This document shows, piece after piece, positions 42,440 to 54,600 of a DNA stretch of 64,000 bases. A program made the translations under genes and the position numbers. Position 1 is the stretch's first letter. The number at the start of each line of letters is the position of its first letter. The DNA is from Megaustenia siamemsis (lineage: Eukaryota; Mollusca; Gastropoda; Stylommatophora; Ariophantidae), in assembly GCA_032433765.1 (NCBI GenBank), contig JAVIAB010000160.1:33686202-33750201 (forward strand). The letters run 5' to 3'. The notes below the pieces were generated by a model that was not told where the DNA came from, did no database searches, and worked only from the letters and a program-made list of their open reading frames with translations.

Positions 42440-44830
42440 GTTATCTGTAATTTTAACACTCATACACAAACACAAGCCAGACTTCATTTTACAACAGGAA
42501 ACAAACATACACAGACGACCACACATACCGCATCACAACACGGCTAAGCTTGGTGGAAACATCCACCAGCACACACACATTATACGAGACATTATAAAGT
42601 ACACTCATGACAGACAGCCAGTCTTCCATCCTATCTCTCGACAGAAACATCCACCAGCACACACACTTTATACGAGACATTATAAAGTACACTCATGACA
42701 GACAGCCAGTCTTCCATCCTATCTCTCGACAGAAACATTCACCAGCACACACACTTTATACGAGACATTATAAAGTACACTCATGACAGACAGCCAGTCT
42801 TCCATCCTATCTCTCGACAGAAACATCCACCAGCACACACACTTTATACGACGCATTATAAAGTACACTCATGACAGACAGCCAGTCTTCCATCCTATCT
42901 CTCGACAGAATCATCCACCAGCATACACACTTTATACGAGACATTATAACGTACACTCATGACAAAGACAGCCAGTCTTCCATCCTATCTCTCGACAGAA
43001 ACATCCACCAGCACACACACTTTATACGAGACATTATAACGTACACTCATGACAGACAGTCTTCCATCCTATCTCTCTGACAGAATCATCCACCAGCGCA
43101 CACAGTTTATACGAGACATTATAACGTACACTCATGACAGACAGTCTTCCATCCTATCTCTCGACAGAAACATCCACCAGCACACACATTTTATACGAGA
43201 CATTATAAAGTACACTCATTACAAAGACAGCCAGTCTTCCATCCTATCTCTCAACAGAATCATCCACCAGCATACACACTTTATACGAGACATTATAACG
43301 TACACTCATGACAGACAGTCTTCCATTCTATCTCTCGACAGAAACATCCACCAGCACACACACTTTATACGAGACATCATAACGTACACTCATGACAAAG
43401 ACAGTCTTCCATTCTATCTCTCGACAGAAACATCCACCAGCACACACATTTTATACGAGACATTATAAAGTACACTCATGACAAAGACAGTCTTCCATTC
43501 TATCTCTCGACAGAAACATCCACCAACACACACATTTTATACGAGACATTATAAAGTACACTCATGACAAAGACAGTCTTCCATTCTATCTCTCCACAGA
43601 AACATCCACCAGCACACACACTTTATACGAGACATCATAACGTACACTCATGACAAAGACAGTCTTCCATTCTATCTCTCGACAGAAACATCCACCAGCA
43701 CACACATTTTATACGAGACATTATAAAGTACACTCATGACAAAGACAGTCTTCCATTCTATCTCTCGACAGAAACATCCACCAACACACACATTTTATAC
43801 GAGACATAAAGTACACTCATGACAGACAGTCTTCCATCCTATCTCTCGACAGAAACATCCACTAGCACACACACTTTATACGAGACATTATAAAGTACAC
43901 TCATGACAGACAGCCAGTCTTCCATCCTATCTCTCGACAGAAACATCCACTAGCACACACACTTTATACGAGACATTATAAAGTACACTCATGACAGACA
44001 GCCAGTCTTCCATCCTATCTCTCGACAGAAACATCCACCAGCACACACACTTTATACAAGACATTATAAAGTACACTCATGACAGACAGCCAGTCTTCCA
44101 TCCTATCTCTCGACAGAAACATCCACCAGCACACACACTTTATACAAGACATTATAAAGTACACTCATGACAGACAGCCAGTCTTCCATCCTATCTCTCG
44201 ACCAGAAAAAGCCTTCGACAGCGTAGCTTATCCCTTAGCTCCACAAGACGCTACTGACCTGCAACACAGGAGGACGTTTCAGACAGTGGATACACATTCT
44301 TTATATTAGACCCGAAAGTAAATTCCTAGTGAACCATTCGTTCACAGAGACCTTCAGACTAACCAAATCGGCTAGACAGGGGTGTTCCCTCTCTCCTCTA
44401 CTTTACGCTCTGACCATAGAACCGTTCCTAGAGAGCATCAGACAAGATAGTTCCATAAAGGGCACATTCACACCAGGAAAGAAGAGCAGAAATTGTTAGC
44501 CTACCATGACGATACTGTCTTCTTTCCATCAGACATGTACATCAATAGACAGCATCCTCAATACATTTACAGAATTTGGGCAAGGCAGCGGGGCACAGAT
44601 AAACATACAGAAATCATTCATCAAGGGCATAGGCAGGTGGAAGAACAAAGTGGACTTTCCCCTTGCTCTAACACCTGTCACTAACATTAAGTTGTACGGA
44701 ATAACATATCCTTGCAACCCAAACAGAACACACAAACCAACATGGTAGAACCTAGTCACAAAGATAACAGACATGCTGCAGAGTTACAAATATAAAACAT
44801 CCACAATTTTTGGTAGGAGCATCGCGTTCA
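42440..44830 (+). mobile_element. T element copy 2 with internal deletion and 88-bp array
   Basis: Starts in the endonuclease (TLIHKHKPDFILQQETN, 42460 on), then jumps at about 42548 to the RT segment before motif A, leaving out about 1.5 kb relative to T1. That RT segment is repeated about 19 times (42556-44205). Afterwards the element continues normally: SLDQKKAFDSV-like text (44200-44225), SARQGCSLSPLLYALTIEPF (about 44370-44425), the motif C region reading YHDDT (44503-44517) and FGQGSGAQINIQKSFIKGIG to 44830. There it meets a family C copy. Frames are broken. Confidence 0.85.
42556..44205 (+). repeat. 88-bp minisatellite made from T reverse transcriptase, about 19 units
   Basis: The unit is cagaaacatccaccagcaca, cacactttatacgagacatt, ataaagtacactcatgacag and acagccagtcttccatccta tctctcga. 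In T1 the same sequence is single copy at 34659-34748, ending at the LDQEKAFD motif. Lengths vary from 82 to 91 bp through gacagac/gacaaagacagc variants. The joint between units falls at cagaaa, a 6-bp word present at both ends of the parent segment. The last unit runs on into intact RT sequence. Confidence 0.92.
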
Positions 44831-45900
44831 ACATTGTTTCTATATCTCTTGTTGTTTTCCAGCTCTCGCATGCATACGTAGGGGTAGATAGTACATTTGA
44901 TTTGAATAGTCTAAGTTTTGTGTTTGTGCTGATGAGTTTTGATTTTCACAACTTTTCAAGGCTTCTGAAAGACATTGCTGCTTTAGCTTTTCTTATTCTA
45001 TTTTTTTTACTTGTATCCTCTTCTCGATCAATGTGACTTCCAAGATAGATAAAGTGATTGATCTCTTCCACTGGGTTGTTTTCCATGTATATTCTGTCAT
45101 CTGTTGGAATTCAGCTTTTCGTGACCTTAGACTTTTCATGATTGATCTCAAGCCCAATTTTGCTGGCTATTGATGATAGTTCATTTGTGTTTTCCTGCAT
45201 CGTTTTTATCTGACTGCTGATGAGGACTACGTCATCAGCAAAGTCGAGGTCCTCCGAATGGTCTCTTTGTATCCATTCGATGCCTTTATTACCAGTGCAG
45301 CATTTCTTCATTATGAAGTCCATAACAACTCCAAATAACAAGGGCGATAAAATACATCCTTGTTTAACCCCAGTTTCTATTGGGAAACATTCGCTTAGTC
45401 CTTCCTCTGTTCAAACTGCACATGTGTAGCCATCATAAATGTCTTTAATAATATTTAAGATTGTTGATGGTAAGCCATATTGCTTCAGAATTTTCGACAA
45501 AGAATCTCTATGAATACTGTCGGATGTTTTTTTTTGAAGTCGATGAAGTTAAGTACAAAGGTTTTTGCTTTTCAATGTGTTCCTACAATATAAGTCGTAG
45601 AGTAAAAGTGTGGTCAAGGCAGCTTCTCCCTTTTCTAAACCCAGTCTGTTCTTCACGCATTACTGTATCTATTGAATCCTTTGAGAATCCTTGTAACTTT
45701 GAGGCAACTGACAAAAGTGTCACGCCTCTCCAGTTGTTACAATCTGAGATTGCCCTTTTTTGGAATCTTAACAATGATTCATTTTTTCTACTTATGAAGC
45801 AAATTCTCTGGTTTTTATCAGCATCTAGGTAAATATCTATATTTTTTGCTCCACTAAGTGATTTGTTCTTTCCCCCCTGCACTACAAGGAATCAGCGACA
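44830..45900 (-). mobile_element. Family C non-LTR retrotransposon, RT part
   Basis: Minus-strand reading: ISDCNNWRGVTLLSVASK, EEQTGFRKGRSCLDHTFTLR (45640-45600 region), then after frame changes RDSLSKILKQYGLP, LSPLLFGVVMDFIMKKC, DLDFADDVVLISS (motif C, about 45250-45215) and IGLEINHEKSKVTKS, then FIYLGSHIDREEDTS and RIRKAKAAMSF to about 44850. A typical RT of the kind that reads NWRGITLLSVPSK in other animals. Several frameshifts; dead. It shares its C-terminal text with 16030-16260 and 10490-10860. Confidence 0.82.
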
Positions 45901-46244
45901 GGAGACCTTGAAAAACATGATCTGCGCTAGAGCCGTATATGTTCCCTAGTGTAATTTTCTTTAAACTCTTGTATCATCGTGGATTCCTGGGGCACTGCCT
46001 TTATTTTCTCTAATGTTAGTCCCCTAACATTTTCTAATCTAGTGTTATCTATTGCTAGTAATATTAATTAAATTACTTATAAGCTACAATGGACATTGAT
46101 TTTCTTTCCGTTAAAATATAATACTAAAGCACGATGTATCCAATACTTACGGAGTCAATGAAATACTGGTAGAATACATATGTAAGGTTAAATTTCATGC
46201 ATTGATAATTCAAATCATAAATTACAATGTAAAATAATCTAACA

Positions 46245-47051
46245 ATGGGACAAAAAATACTACTTATAAAATACACTGATGATACTGTACTACTAGCAGA
46301 AAATCCTAAAGACCTACAACAATTACTTAATGAAATAAACACGACAAGCAAAAAATATGGACTAGATATGAATATCAAAAAGACTAAAACTATGATCATA
46401 AACAAAGAAAATACCCAAAACCCACAAGTGGATATCAAAATTGAAGGAATAGACCTTGAGACAGTTCAGAACTATAACTACCTTGGACATACTATAACCA
46501 GTGATGGAAAATGTACAACTGAAATAAACAAAAGAATAGGAATGGCAAAAAGTAATTTTAATGTCATGAAGGACATACTAACATCAAAACAAATAACACC
46601 AGAGCTAAAACTAAGAATAGCAAAATGTTACATCTTCTCAATATTCCTATATGGTGCTGAAACATGGACATTAGACAAGAAAACAGAACAGAGAATTGAA
46701 GCCTTTGAAATGTGGATATATAGAAGAATAGGTAGAATTGGATGGAAGGAAAAGAAAACAAATGACAAAGTCTTAAAACAACTAAAAATGAAAAGAGAAC
46801 TTCTGAACACAATTAGAACAAGACAAATGCGATTCTTAGGCCATGTTAAAAGACACAACAGCCTACTGAAAGTGATCCTGGAGGGGAAAATACAAGGTAA
46901 AAGAGGCAGAGGCAGACCAAGATTAACATGGACGAGTAACATCAAAAGATGGACAAATCAACCGATGACAACCTGCACCATCAAAGCAAGAGATAGAGCA
47001 AAATTGCGCTCCATGGTAGCCAACCTTCGTTGCGGAGACGGCACTCAATGA
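46245..47051 (+). CDS. Open C-terminal part of family A reverse transcriptase
   Basis: A 268-codon frame. The first eleven residues (MGQKILLIKYT) come from flanking DNA and the target duplication. The element part begins DDTVLLAENPKDLQQLL, then KKYGLDMNIKKTKTMI, NYLGHTITSDGKCTTEINKR, LYGAETWTLDKKTEQRIEAF, MWIYRRIGRIGWKEKKTND, MRFLGHVKRHNSLLKVILEG and KRGRGRPRLTWTSNIKRW, ending LRCGDGTQ. It lacks the endonuclease and most of the RT, so it cannot act as an enzyme. The ATG is fortuitous, and expression is unlikely. The lack of stops points to a recent insertion. Confidence 0.85.
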   Translation: MGQKILLIKYTDDTVLLAENPKDLQQLLNEINTTSKKYGLDMNIKKTKTMIINKENTQNPQVDIKIEGIDLETVQNYNYLGHTITSDGKCTTEINKRIGMAKSNFNVMKDILTSKQITPELKLRIAKCYIFSIFLYGAETWTLDKKTEQRIEAFEMWIYRRIGRIGWKEKKTNDKVLKQLKMKRELLNTIRTRQMRFLGHVKRHNSLLKVILEGKIQGKRGRGRPRLTWTSNIKRWTNQPMTTCTIKARDRAKLRSMVANLRCGDGTQ

Positions 47052-47056
47052 TGATG
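46277..47056 (+). mobile_element. Young 5'-truncated family A insertion, 12-bp TSD
   Basis: A 780-bp insertion between two exact copies of ataaaatacact (46265-46276 and 47057-47068). It starts at the two aspartate codons of the YADD motif and ends ggagacggcactcaatgatgatg. The whole retroelement part is one open frame. It serves as the reference 3' end for the other family A copies in the window. Confidence 0.92.
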
Positions 47057-47163
47057 ATAAAATACACTACTTTATAATGAACATTTCCTATTTTTGTAAA
47101 TGTACAAGAAAGTTCGAGAATTAAAACGCATATTCTCATATCCCCCCCCCCCCCCCAATACGG

Positions 47164-48640
47164 CTAGTCCACTAAGTATCTATAGCAGGCTAACAGTAGA
47201 ATTAATTTATTGTGAATCTCTTTTGTTATTGTTGTAGGTATAGTGTTGATAATGAACGCTTTGACATGTCTGTTGTCTGATTTGTTTGAGCTATTATGTG
47301 TTGTAATGCTCTTATTGTTGGTCCTACTGTCGGGCATCTGTAGAAGGTGTGTTCTTCTGTTTTCTTGTGGGGTTTCGGTGCACAGCTGACAGCGGTCTAC
47401 GTGTGGTTGTACTGGTGTCATGTTATAAATCAGCCTGTAGGTGACCTCTTTGGCTCTTGGCTTGATGTCCGCTTGATGCAGGTTTTTAAAAGTGATTTGA
47501 AGTTCTAAGTTTTGTAGTGTTAAGTAGGTGTAACTCCATTTGATTTTATTTTGGAGTGAAGGTTCCTGCTGCTTGACGAGCTGCTTGTGTTTTGTGATGC
47601 ATCAGGCCGTCGTTTGCTACAAGGGTTGGACGCAGATCTTGTAGATGTCTCGTGTTTTGTGACGCATCAGGCGGTCGTTTGCTACAAGGGTTGGACGCAG
47701 ATCTTGTAGATGTCTCGTGTTTTGTGATGCATCAGGCGGTCGTTTGCTACAAGGGTTGGATGCAGATCTTGTAGATGTCTCGTGTTTTGTGATGCATCAG
47801 GCGGTCGTATGCTACAAGGGTTGGATGCAGATCTTGTAGATGGACGGCATTGTCTTGAAGTAATGCGGTTTGTCGTTGCATAGTTTTTTTTTTTGCATTT
47901 TAATAATCTTAGGTCCATGTATAATGGGCGAAAGTATAGCGTTCCGGAAGGTGGATGATGCGACCCACATGGCTGATCCTGTGGGCTTTGACTTTTGTAG
48001 CGATGTCCTGAAGTGAAGTACTTCCTTCCTGTTTGTCTTGGATGAGCATTTTGTGTTGTATCTTGTGAATTTTGTTACGGAAGACGAATTTTCGAATTTG
48101 TTTGCTGATTTCCTTAATGTCGTCAAGGGGTGGATCAAAAACTATGGCCGTGTAGATTAGGTTAGGAATGATGTATGTGTTGACTATAACACTACTTCCG
48201 AAGATGGTCGCCGTTTGTGTTTGTATCGTTGGAGTGTAATGGTGATCTGTGCTATTACAATCCGCCATGTGGGTTTGTGTATTCCAGGAAGCTGATGGAA
48301 GATGATGCCGTACACTTTCATGACGTTGACCGGGGTCATTTCTCGGTGGCAATCCACTTTGTTCTTCCACCTGACAATTCCCATGATGGACGATTTTTGG
48401 GCGTTGATGTTGGCTCCGCTTCCGGTTCCGAAATCCATGAACGTTTTGATGATCTTGCATATTGATTCGGTGTTCCTTGGGAAGAAAATTGTGTCATCAG
48501 CGTACACTATCAATTTCTTGTCGCCATCACCTGGTGTGAAAGTGCCTCTAATGGTGTCGTCTTGTCGGATTTTCTCCAGCAGAGGCTCGATGGCTAGGAC
48601 GTTGTGTAGTGGTGACAGGGGGCATTCTTGTCTCACTGAT
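47164..48640 (-). mobile_element. T element copy 3, 3' half, running into the 47-bp array
   Basis: Minus-strand reading from 48640: SVRQECPLSPLHNVLAIEPL, KIRQDDTIRGTFTPGDGDKK, LIVYADDTIFFPRNTESICK (motif C, about 48500), FGTGSGANINAQKSSIMGIV, MKVYGIIFHQ, FGSSVIVNTYIIPNLIYTAI, a tandem-repeated HHKTRDIYKICVQPLVAND block (47587-47842) and the CQLCTETPQE..RTHLLQMP zinc-finger-like region near 47340-47400. Frameshifts lie near 48190 and 47910. Upstream RT and endonuclease sequence is absent: instead of continuing, the copy enters the 47-bp array exactly at the RQGC motif. Confidence 0.87.
47587..47842 (-). repeat. 65-bp tandem repeat inside T copy 3, four units
   Basis: Plus-strand unit: gtgttttgtgatgcatcagg, cggtcgtttgctacaagggt, tggacgcagatcttgtagat gtctc. 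On the minus strand a unit encodes HHKTRDIYK, which matches LHQKTNTIYKHL, single copy in T1 at about 35745-35790. The array therefore grew within ORF2. Confidence 0.9.
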
Positions 48641-51600
48641 CGGGTCAGTTGAGTAGTGGTGACAGGGAGCATCCTTGTCTTACTGATTAGGTCAGTGGAG
48701 TAGTGGTGACAGGGACATCCTTGTCTTACTGATTTGGTCAGTTGAGTAGTGGTGACAGGGAGCATCCTTGTCTTACTGATTGGGTCAGTTGAGTAGTGGT
48801 GACAGGGGGCATCCTTGTCTTACTGATTGGGTCAGTTGAGTAGTGGTGACAGGGAGCATCCTTGTCTCACTGATTGGGTCAGTTGAGTAGTGGTGAAAGG
48901 GGGCATCCTTGTCTCACTGATCGGGTCAGTTGAGTAGTGGTGACAGGGAGCATCCTTGTCTCACTGATTGGGTCAGTTGATTAGTGGTGACAGGGAGCAT
49001 CATTGTCTCACTGATCGGGTCAGTTGAGAAGTGGTGACAGGGAGCATCCTTGTCTCACTGGTTGGGTCAGTTGAGTAGTGGTGACAGGGAGCATCATTGT
49101 CTCACTGATCGGGTCAGTTGAGTAGTGGCAAGAGGGGGCATCCTTGTCTCACTGATCGGGTCAGTTGAGTAGTGGTGACAGGGAGCATCCTTGCCTCACT
49201 GATTGGGTCAGTTGAGTAGTGGTGACAGGGAGCATCATTGTCTCACTGATCGGTCAGTTGAGTAGTTGTGACAGGGAGCATCCTTGTCTCACTGATCGGG
49301 CCATTTGAGTAGTGGTGACAGGGAGTATCCTTATCTCACTGATCGGGTCAGTTGAGTAGTGGTGACAGGGAGCATCCTTGTCTCACTGATCGCGTCAGTT
49401 GAGTAGTGGTGACAGCGAGCATCATTGTCTCACTGATCGGGTCAGTTGAGTAGTGGTGACATGGAGCATCCTTGTCTCACTGATCGGGTCAGTTGTGTAG
49501 TGGTGACAGGGGACATCCTTGTCTCACTGATCGGGTCAGTTGAGTAGTGGTGACAGGGAGAATCCTTGTCTCACTGATTGGGTCAGTTGAGTAGTGGTGA
49601 CATGGAGCATCATTGTCTCACTTATTGGGTCAGTTGAGTAGTGGTGACATGGAGCATCATTGTCTTTCTGATCGGGTCAGTTGAGTAGTGGTGAAAGGGG
49701 GCATCCTTGTCTCACTGATTGGGTCAGTTGAGTAGTGGTGACAGGGAGCATCATTGTCTCACTGATCGGGTCAGTTGAGTAGTGGTGACATGGAGCTGAT
49801 CGGGCCAGTTGAGTAGTGGTGACAGGGGGCAAATTTGTCTCACTGATTGGGTCAGTTGAGAAGTGGTGACAGGGAGTATCCTTATCTCACTGATCGGGTC
49901 AGTTGAGTAGTGGTGACAAGGGGCATCCTTGTCTCACTGATCGGGTCAGTTGAGTAGTGGTGACAGGGAGCATCCTTGTCTCACTGATCGGGTCAGTTGA
50001 GTAGTGGTGACATGGAGCATCCTTGTCTCACTGATCGGGTCAGTTGAGTGGTGGTGACAGGGAGCATCCTTGTCTCACTGATCGGGTCAGTTGAGTGGTT
50101 GTGACAGGGAGCATCCTTGTCTCACTGATCGGGTCAGTTGAATAGTGGTGACGTGGAGCATCCTTGTCTCACTGATTGGGTCAGTTGAGTAGTGGTGACA
50201 TGGAGCATCCTTGTCTCACTGATCGGGTCAGTTGAGTAGTGGTGACAGGGAGCATCCTTGTCTCCCTGATCGGGTCAGTTGAGTAGTGGTGACAGGGAGC
50301 ATCCTAGTCTCACTGATTGGGTCAGTTGAGTAGTGGTGACAGGGAGCATCCTTATCTCACTGATCGGGTCAGTTGAGTAGTGGTGACAGGGAGCATCCTT
50401 GTCTCACTGATTGGGTCAGTTGAGTAGTGGTGACAGGGAGCATCCTTGTCTCACTGATCGGGTCAGTTGAGTAATGGTGACAGGGAGCATCCTTGTCTCA
50501 CTGATTGGGTCAGTTGAGTGGTGGTGAAAGGGAGCATCCTTGTCTCACTGATTGGGTCAGTTGAATGGTGGTGACAGGGAGCATCATTGTCTCACTGATT
50601 GGGTCAGTTGAGTAGTGGTGACAGGGAGCATCCTTGTCTCACTGATCGGGTCAGTTGAGTAGTGGTGATAGGAAGCATCCTTGTCTCACTGATTGGGTCA
50701 GTTGAGTACTGGTGACAGGGAGCATCCTTGTCTCACTGATTGGGTCAGTTGAGTAGTGGTGACAGGGAGCATCATTGTCTCACTGATGGGTCAGTTGAGT
50801 AGTGGTGACAGGGGGCATCCTTGTCTCACTGATCGGATCAGTTGAGTAGTGGTGACAGGGAGCATCCTTGTCTCACTGATCGGGTCAGTTGAGTAGTTGT
50901 GAAAAGGAGCATCCTTGTCTCACTGATCGGGCCAGTTGAGTAGTGGTGACAGGGAGCATCCTTTCACTGATTGGGTCAGTTGAGTAGTGGTGACAGGGAG
51001 CATCATTGTCTCACTGATCGGGTCAGTTGAGTAGTGGTGACAGGGAGCATCCTTGACTCACTGATCGGGCCAGTTGAGTAGTGGTGACATGGAGCATCCT
51101 TGTCTCACTGATCGGGTCAGTTGAGTAGTGGTGACAGGAAGCATCATTGTCTCACTGATCGGGTCAGTTGAGTGGTGACAGGGAGCATCCTTGTCTAACT
51201 GATCGGGCCAGTTTAGTGGTGACAGGCAGCATCCTTGTCTCACTGATCGGGTCAGTTGAGAAGTGGTGACAGGGAGCATCCTTGTCTCACTGATTGGGTC
51301 AGTTGAGTAGTGGTGACAGGGAGTATCCTTATCTCACTGATCGGGTCAGTTGAGTAGTGGTGACAGGGAGCATGCTTGACTCACTGATTGGGTCAGATGA
51401 GTAGTGGTGACAGGGAGCATCCTTGTCTCACTGATCGGGTCAGTTTAGTAGTGGTGACAGGGAGCATCCTTGTCTCACTGATCGGGTCAGTTGAGTAGTG
51501 GTGACATGGAGCATCCTTGTCTCACTGATTGGGTCAGTTGAGTAGTGGTGACAGGGAGCTTCCTTGTCTCCCTGATCGGGTCAGTTGAGTAGTGGTGACA

Positions 51601-54600
51601 GGGAGCATTCTTGTCTCACTGATTGGGTCAGTTGAGTAGTGGTGACAGGGAGCATCCTTATCTCACTGATCGGGTCAGTTGAGTAGTGGTGACAGGGAGC
51701 ATCCTTGTCTCACTGATTGGGTCAGTTGAGTAGTGGTGACAGGGAGCATCCTTGTCTCACTGATCGGGTCAGTTGAGTAATGGTGACAGGGAGCATCCTT
51801 GTCTCACTGATTGGGTCAGTTGAGTGGTGGTGACAGGGAGCATCCTTATCTCACTGATCGGGTCAGTTGAGTGGTGGTGACAGGGAGCATCATTGTCTCG
51901 CTGATTGGGTCAATTGAGTAGTGGTGACAGGGAGCATCCTTGTCTCACTGATCGGGTCAGTTGAGTAGTGGTGACAGGGAGCATCCTTCTCTCACTGATT
52001 GGGTCAGTTGAGTAGTGGTGACATGGAGCATCATTGTCTCACTTATTGGGTCAGTTGAGTAGTGGTGACATGGAGCTGATCGGGCCAGTTGAGTAGTGGT
52101 GACAGGGGGCAAATTTGTCTCACTGATCGGGTCAGTTGAGAAGTGGTGACAGGGAGTATCTTTATCTCACTGATCGGGTCAGTTGAGTAGTGGTGACAAG
52201 GGGCATCCTTGTCTCACTGATCGGGTCAGTTGAGTAGTGGTGACAGGGAGCATCCTTGTCTCACTGATCGGGTCAGTTGAATAGTGGTGACGTGGAGCAT
52301 CCTTGTCTCACTGATTGGGTCAGTTGAGTAGTGGTGACATGGAGCATCCTTGTCTCACTGATCGGGTCAGTTGAGTAGTGGTGACAGGGAGCATCCTTGT
52401 CTCCCTGATCGGGTCAGTTGAGTAGTGGTGACAGGGAGCATCCTTGTCTCACTGATTGGGTCAGTTGAGTAGTGGTGACAGGGAGCATCCTTATCTCACT
52501 GATCGGGTCAGTTGAGTAGTGGTGACAGGGAGCATCCTTGTCTCACTGATTGGGTCAGTTGAGTAGTGGTGACAGGGAGCATCCTTGTCTCACTGATCGG
52601 GTCAGTTGAGTAATGGTGACAGGGAGCATCCTTGTCTCACTGATTGGGTCAGTTGAGTCGTGGTGAAAGGGAGCATCCTTGTCTCACTGATTGGGTCAGT
52701 TGAGTGGTGGTGACAGGGAGCATCATTGTCTCACTGATTGGGTCAGTTGAGTAGTGGTGACAGGGAGCATCCTTGTCTCACTGATTGGGTCAGTTGAGTA
52801 GTGGTGACAGGGAGCATCATTGTCTCACTGATTGGGTCAGTTGAGTAGTGGTGACAGGGGGCATCCTTGTCTCACTGATCGGATCAGTTGAGTAGTGGTG
52901 ACAGGGAGCATCCTTGTCTCACTGATCGGGTCAGTTGAGTAGTTGTGAAAGGGAGCATCCTTGTCTCACTGATCGGGCCAGTTGAGTAGTGGTGACAGGG
53001 AGCATCCTTTCACTGATTGGGTCAGTTGAGTAGTGGTGACAGGGAGCATCCTTATCTCACTGATCGGGTCAGTTGATTAGTGGTGACAGGGAGCATCCTT
53101 GTCTCACTGATTGGGTCAGTTGAGTAGTGGTGACAGGGAGCATCCTTGTCTCACTGATCGGGTCAGTTGAGTAATGGTGACAGGGAGCATCCTTGTCTCA
53201 CTGATTGGGTCAGTTATGTGGTGGTGACAGGGAGCATCCTTATCTCACTGATCGGGTCAGTTGAGTGGTGGTGACAGGGAGCATCATTGTCTCACTGATC
53301 GGGTCAGTTGAGAAGTGGTGACAGGGAGCATCCTTGTCTCACTGATTGGGTCAGTTGAGTAGTGGTGACAGGGAGTATCCTTATCTCACTGATCGGGTCA
53401 GTTGAGTAGTGGTGACAGGGAGCATGCTTGACTCACTGATTGGGTCAGATGAGTAGTGGTGACAGGGAGCATCCTTGTCTCACTGATTGGGTCAATTGAG
53501 TAGTGGTGACAGGGAGCATCCTTGTCTCACTGATCGGGTCAGTTGAGTAGTGGTGACATGGAGCATCCTTGTCTCACTGATTGGGTCAGTTGAGTAGTGG
53601 TGACAGGGAGCTTCATTGTCTCCCTGATCGGGTCAGTTGAGTAGTGGTGACAGGGAGCATTCTTGTCTCACTGATTGGGTCAGTTGAGTAGTGGTGACAG
53701 GGAGCATCCTTGTCTCACTGATCGGGTCAGTTAGTAGTGGTGACAGGGAGCATCCTTGTCTCACTGATCGGGTCAGTTGAGTAGTGGTGACATGGAGCAT
53801 CCTTGTCTCACTGATTGGGTCAGTTGAGTAGTGGTGACAGGGAGCTTCCTTGTCTCCCTGATCGGGTCAGTTGAGTAGTGCTGACAGGGAGCATTCTTGT
53901 CTCACTGATTGGGTCAGTTGAGTAGTGGTGACAGGGAGCATCATTGTCTCACTGATCGGGTCAGTTGAGTAGTGGTGACAGGGAGCATCCTTGTCTCACT
54001 GATTGGGTCAGTTGAGTAGTGGTGACAGGGAGCATCCTTGTCTCACTGATCGGGTCAGTTGAGTAATGGTGACAGGGAGCATCCTTGTCTCACTGATTGG
54101 GTCAGTTGAGTGGTGGTGACAGGGAGCATCCTTATCTCACTGATCGGGTCAGTTGAGTGGTGGTGACATGGAGCATCATTGTCTCACTTATTGGGTCAGT
54201 TGAGTAGTGGTGACATGGAGCTGATCGGGCCAGTTGAGTAGTGGTGACAGGGGGCAAATTTGTCTCACTGATCGGGTCAGTTGAGAAGTGGTGACAGGGA
54301 GTATCTTTATCTCACTGATCGGGTCAGTTGAGTAGTGGTGACAAGGGGCATCCTTGTCTCACTGATCGGGTCAGTTGAGTAGTGGTGACAGGGAGCATCC
54401 TTGTCTCACTGATCGGGTCAGTTGAGTAGTGGTGACAGGGAGCATCCTTGTCTCACTGATCGGGTCAGTTGAGTGGTTGTGACAGGGAGCATCCTTGTCT
54501 CACTGATCGGGTCAGTTGAATAGTGGTGACGTGGAGCATCCTTGTCTCACTGATTGGGTCAGTTGAGTAGTGGTGACATGGAGCATCCTTGTCTCACTGA

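Noticed and set aside
46245..46276. Novel RT with a YTDD active site
   Set aside because: The YT comes from the 12-bp target duplication; the element begins at DD. It is a 5'-truncated copy.
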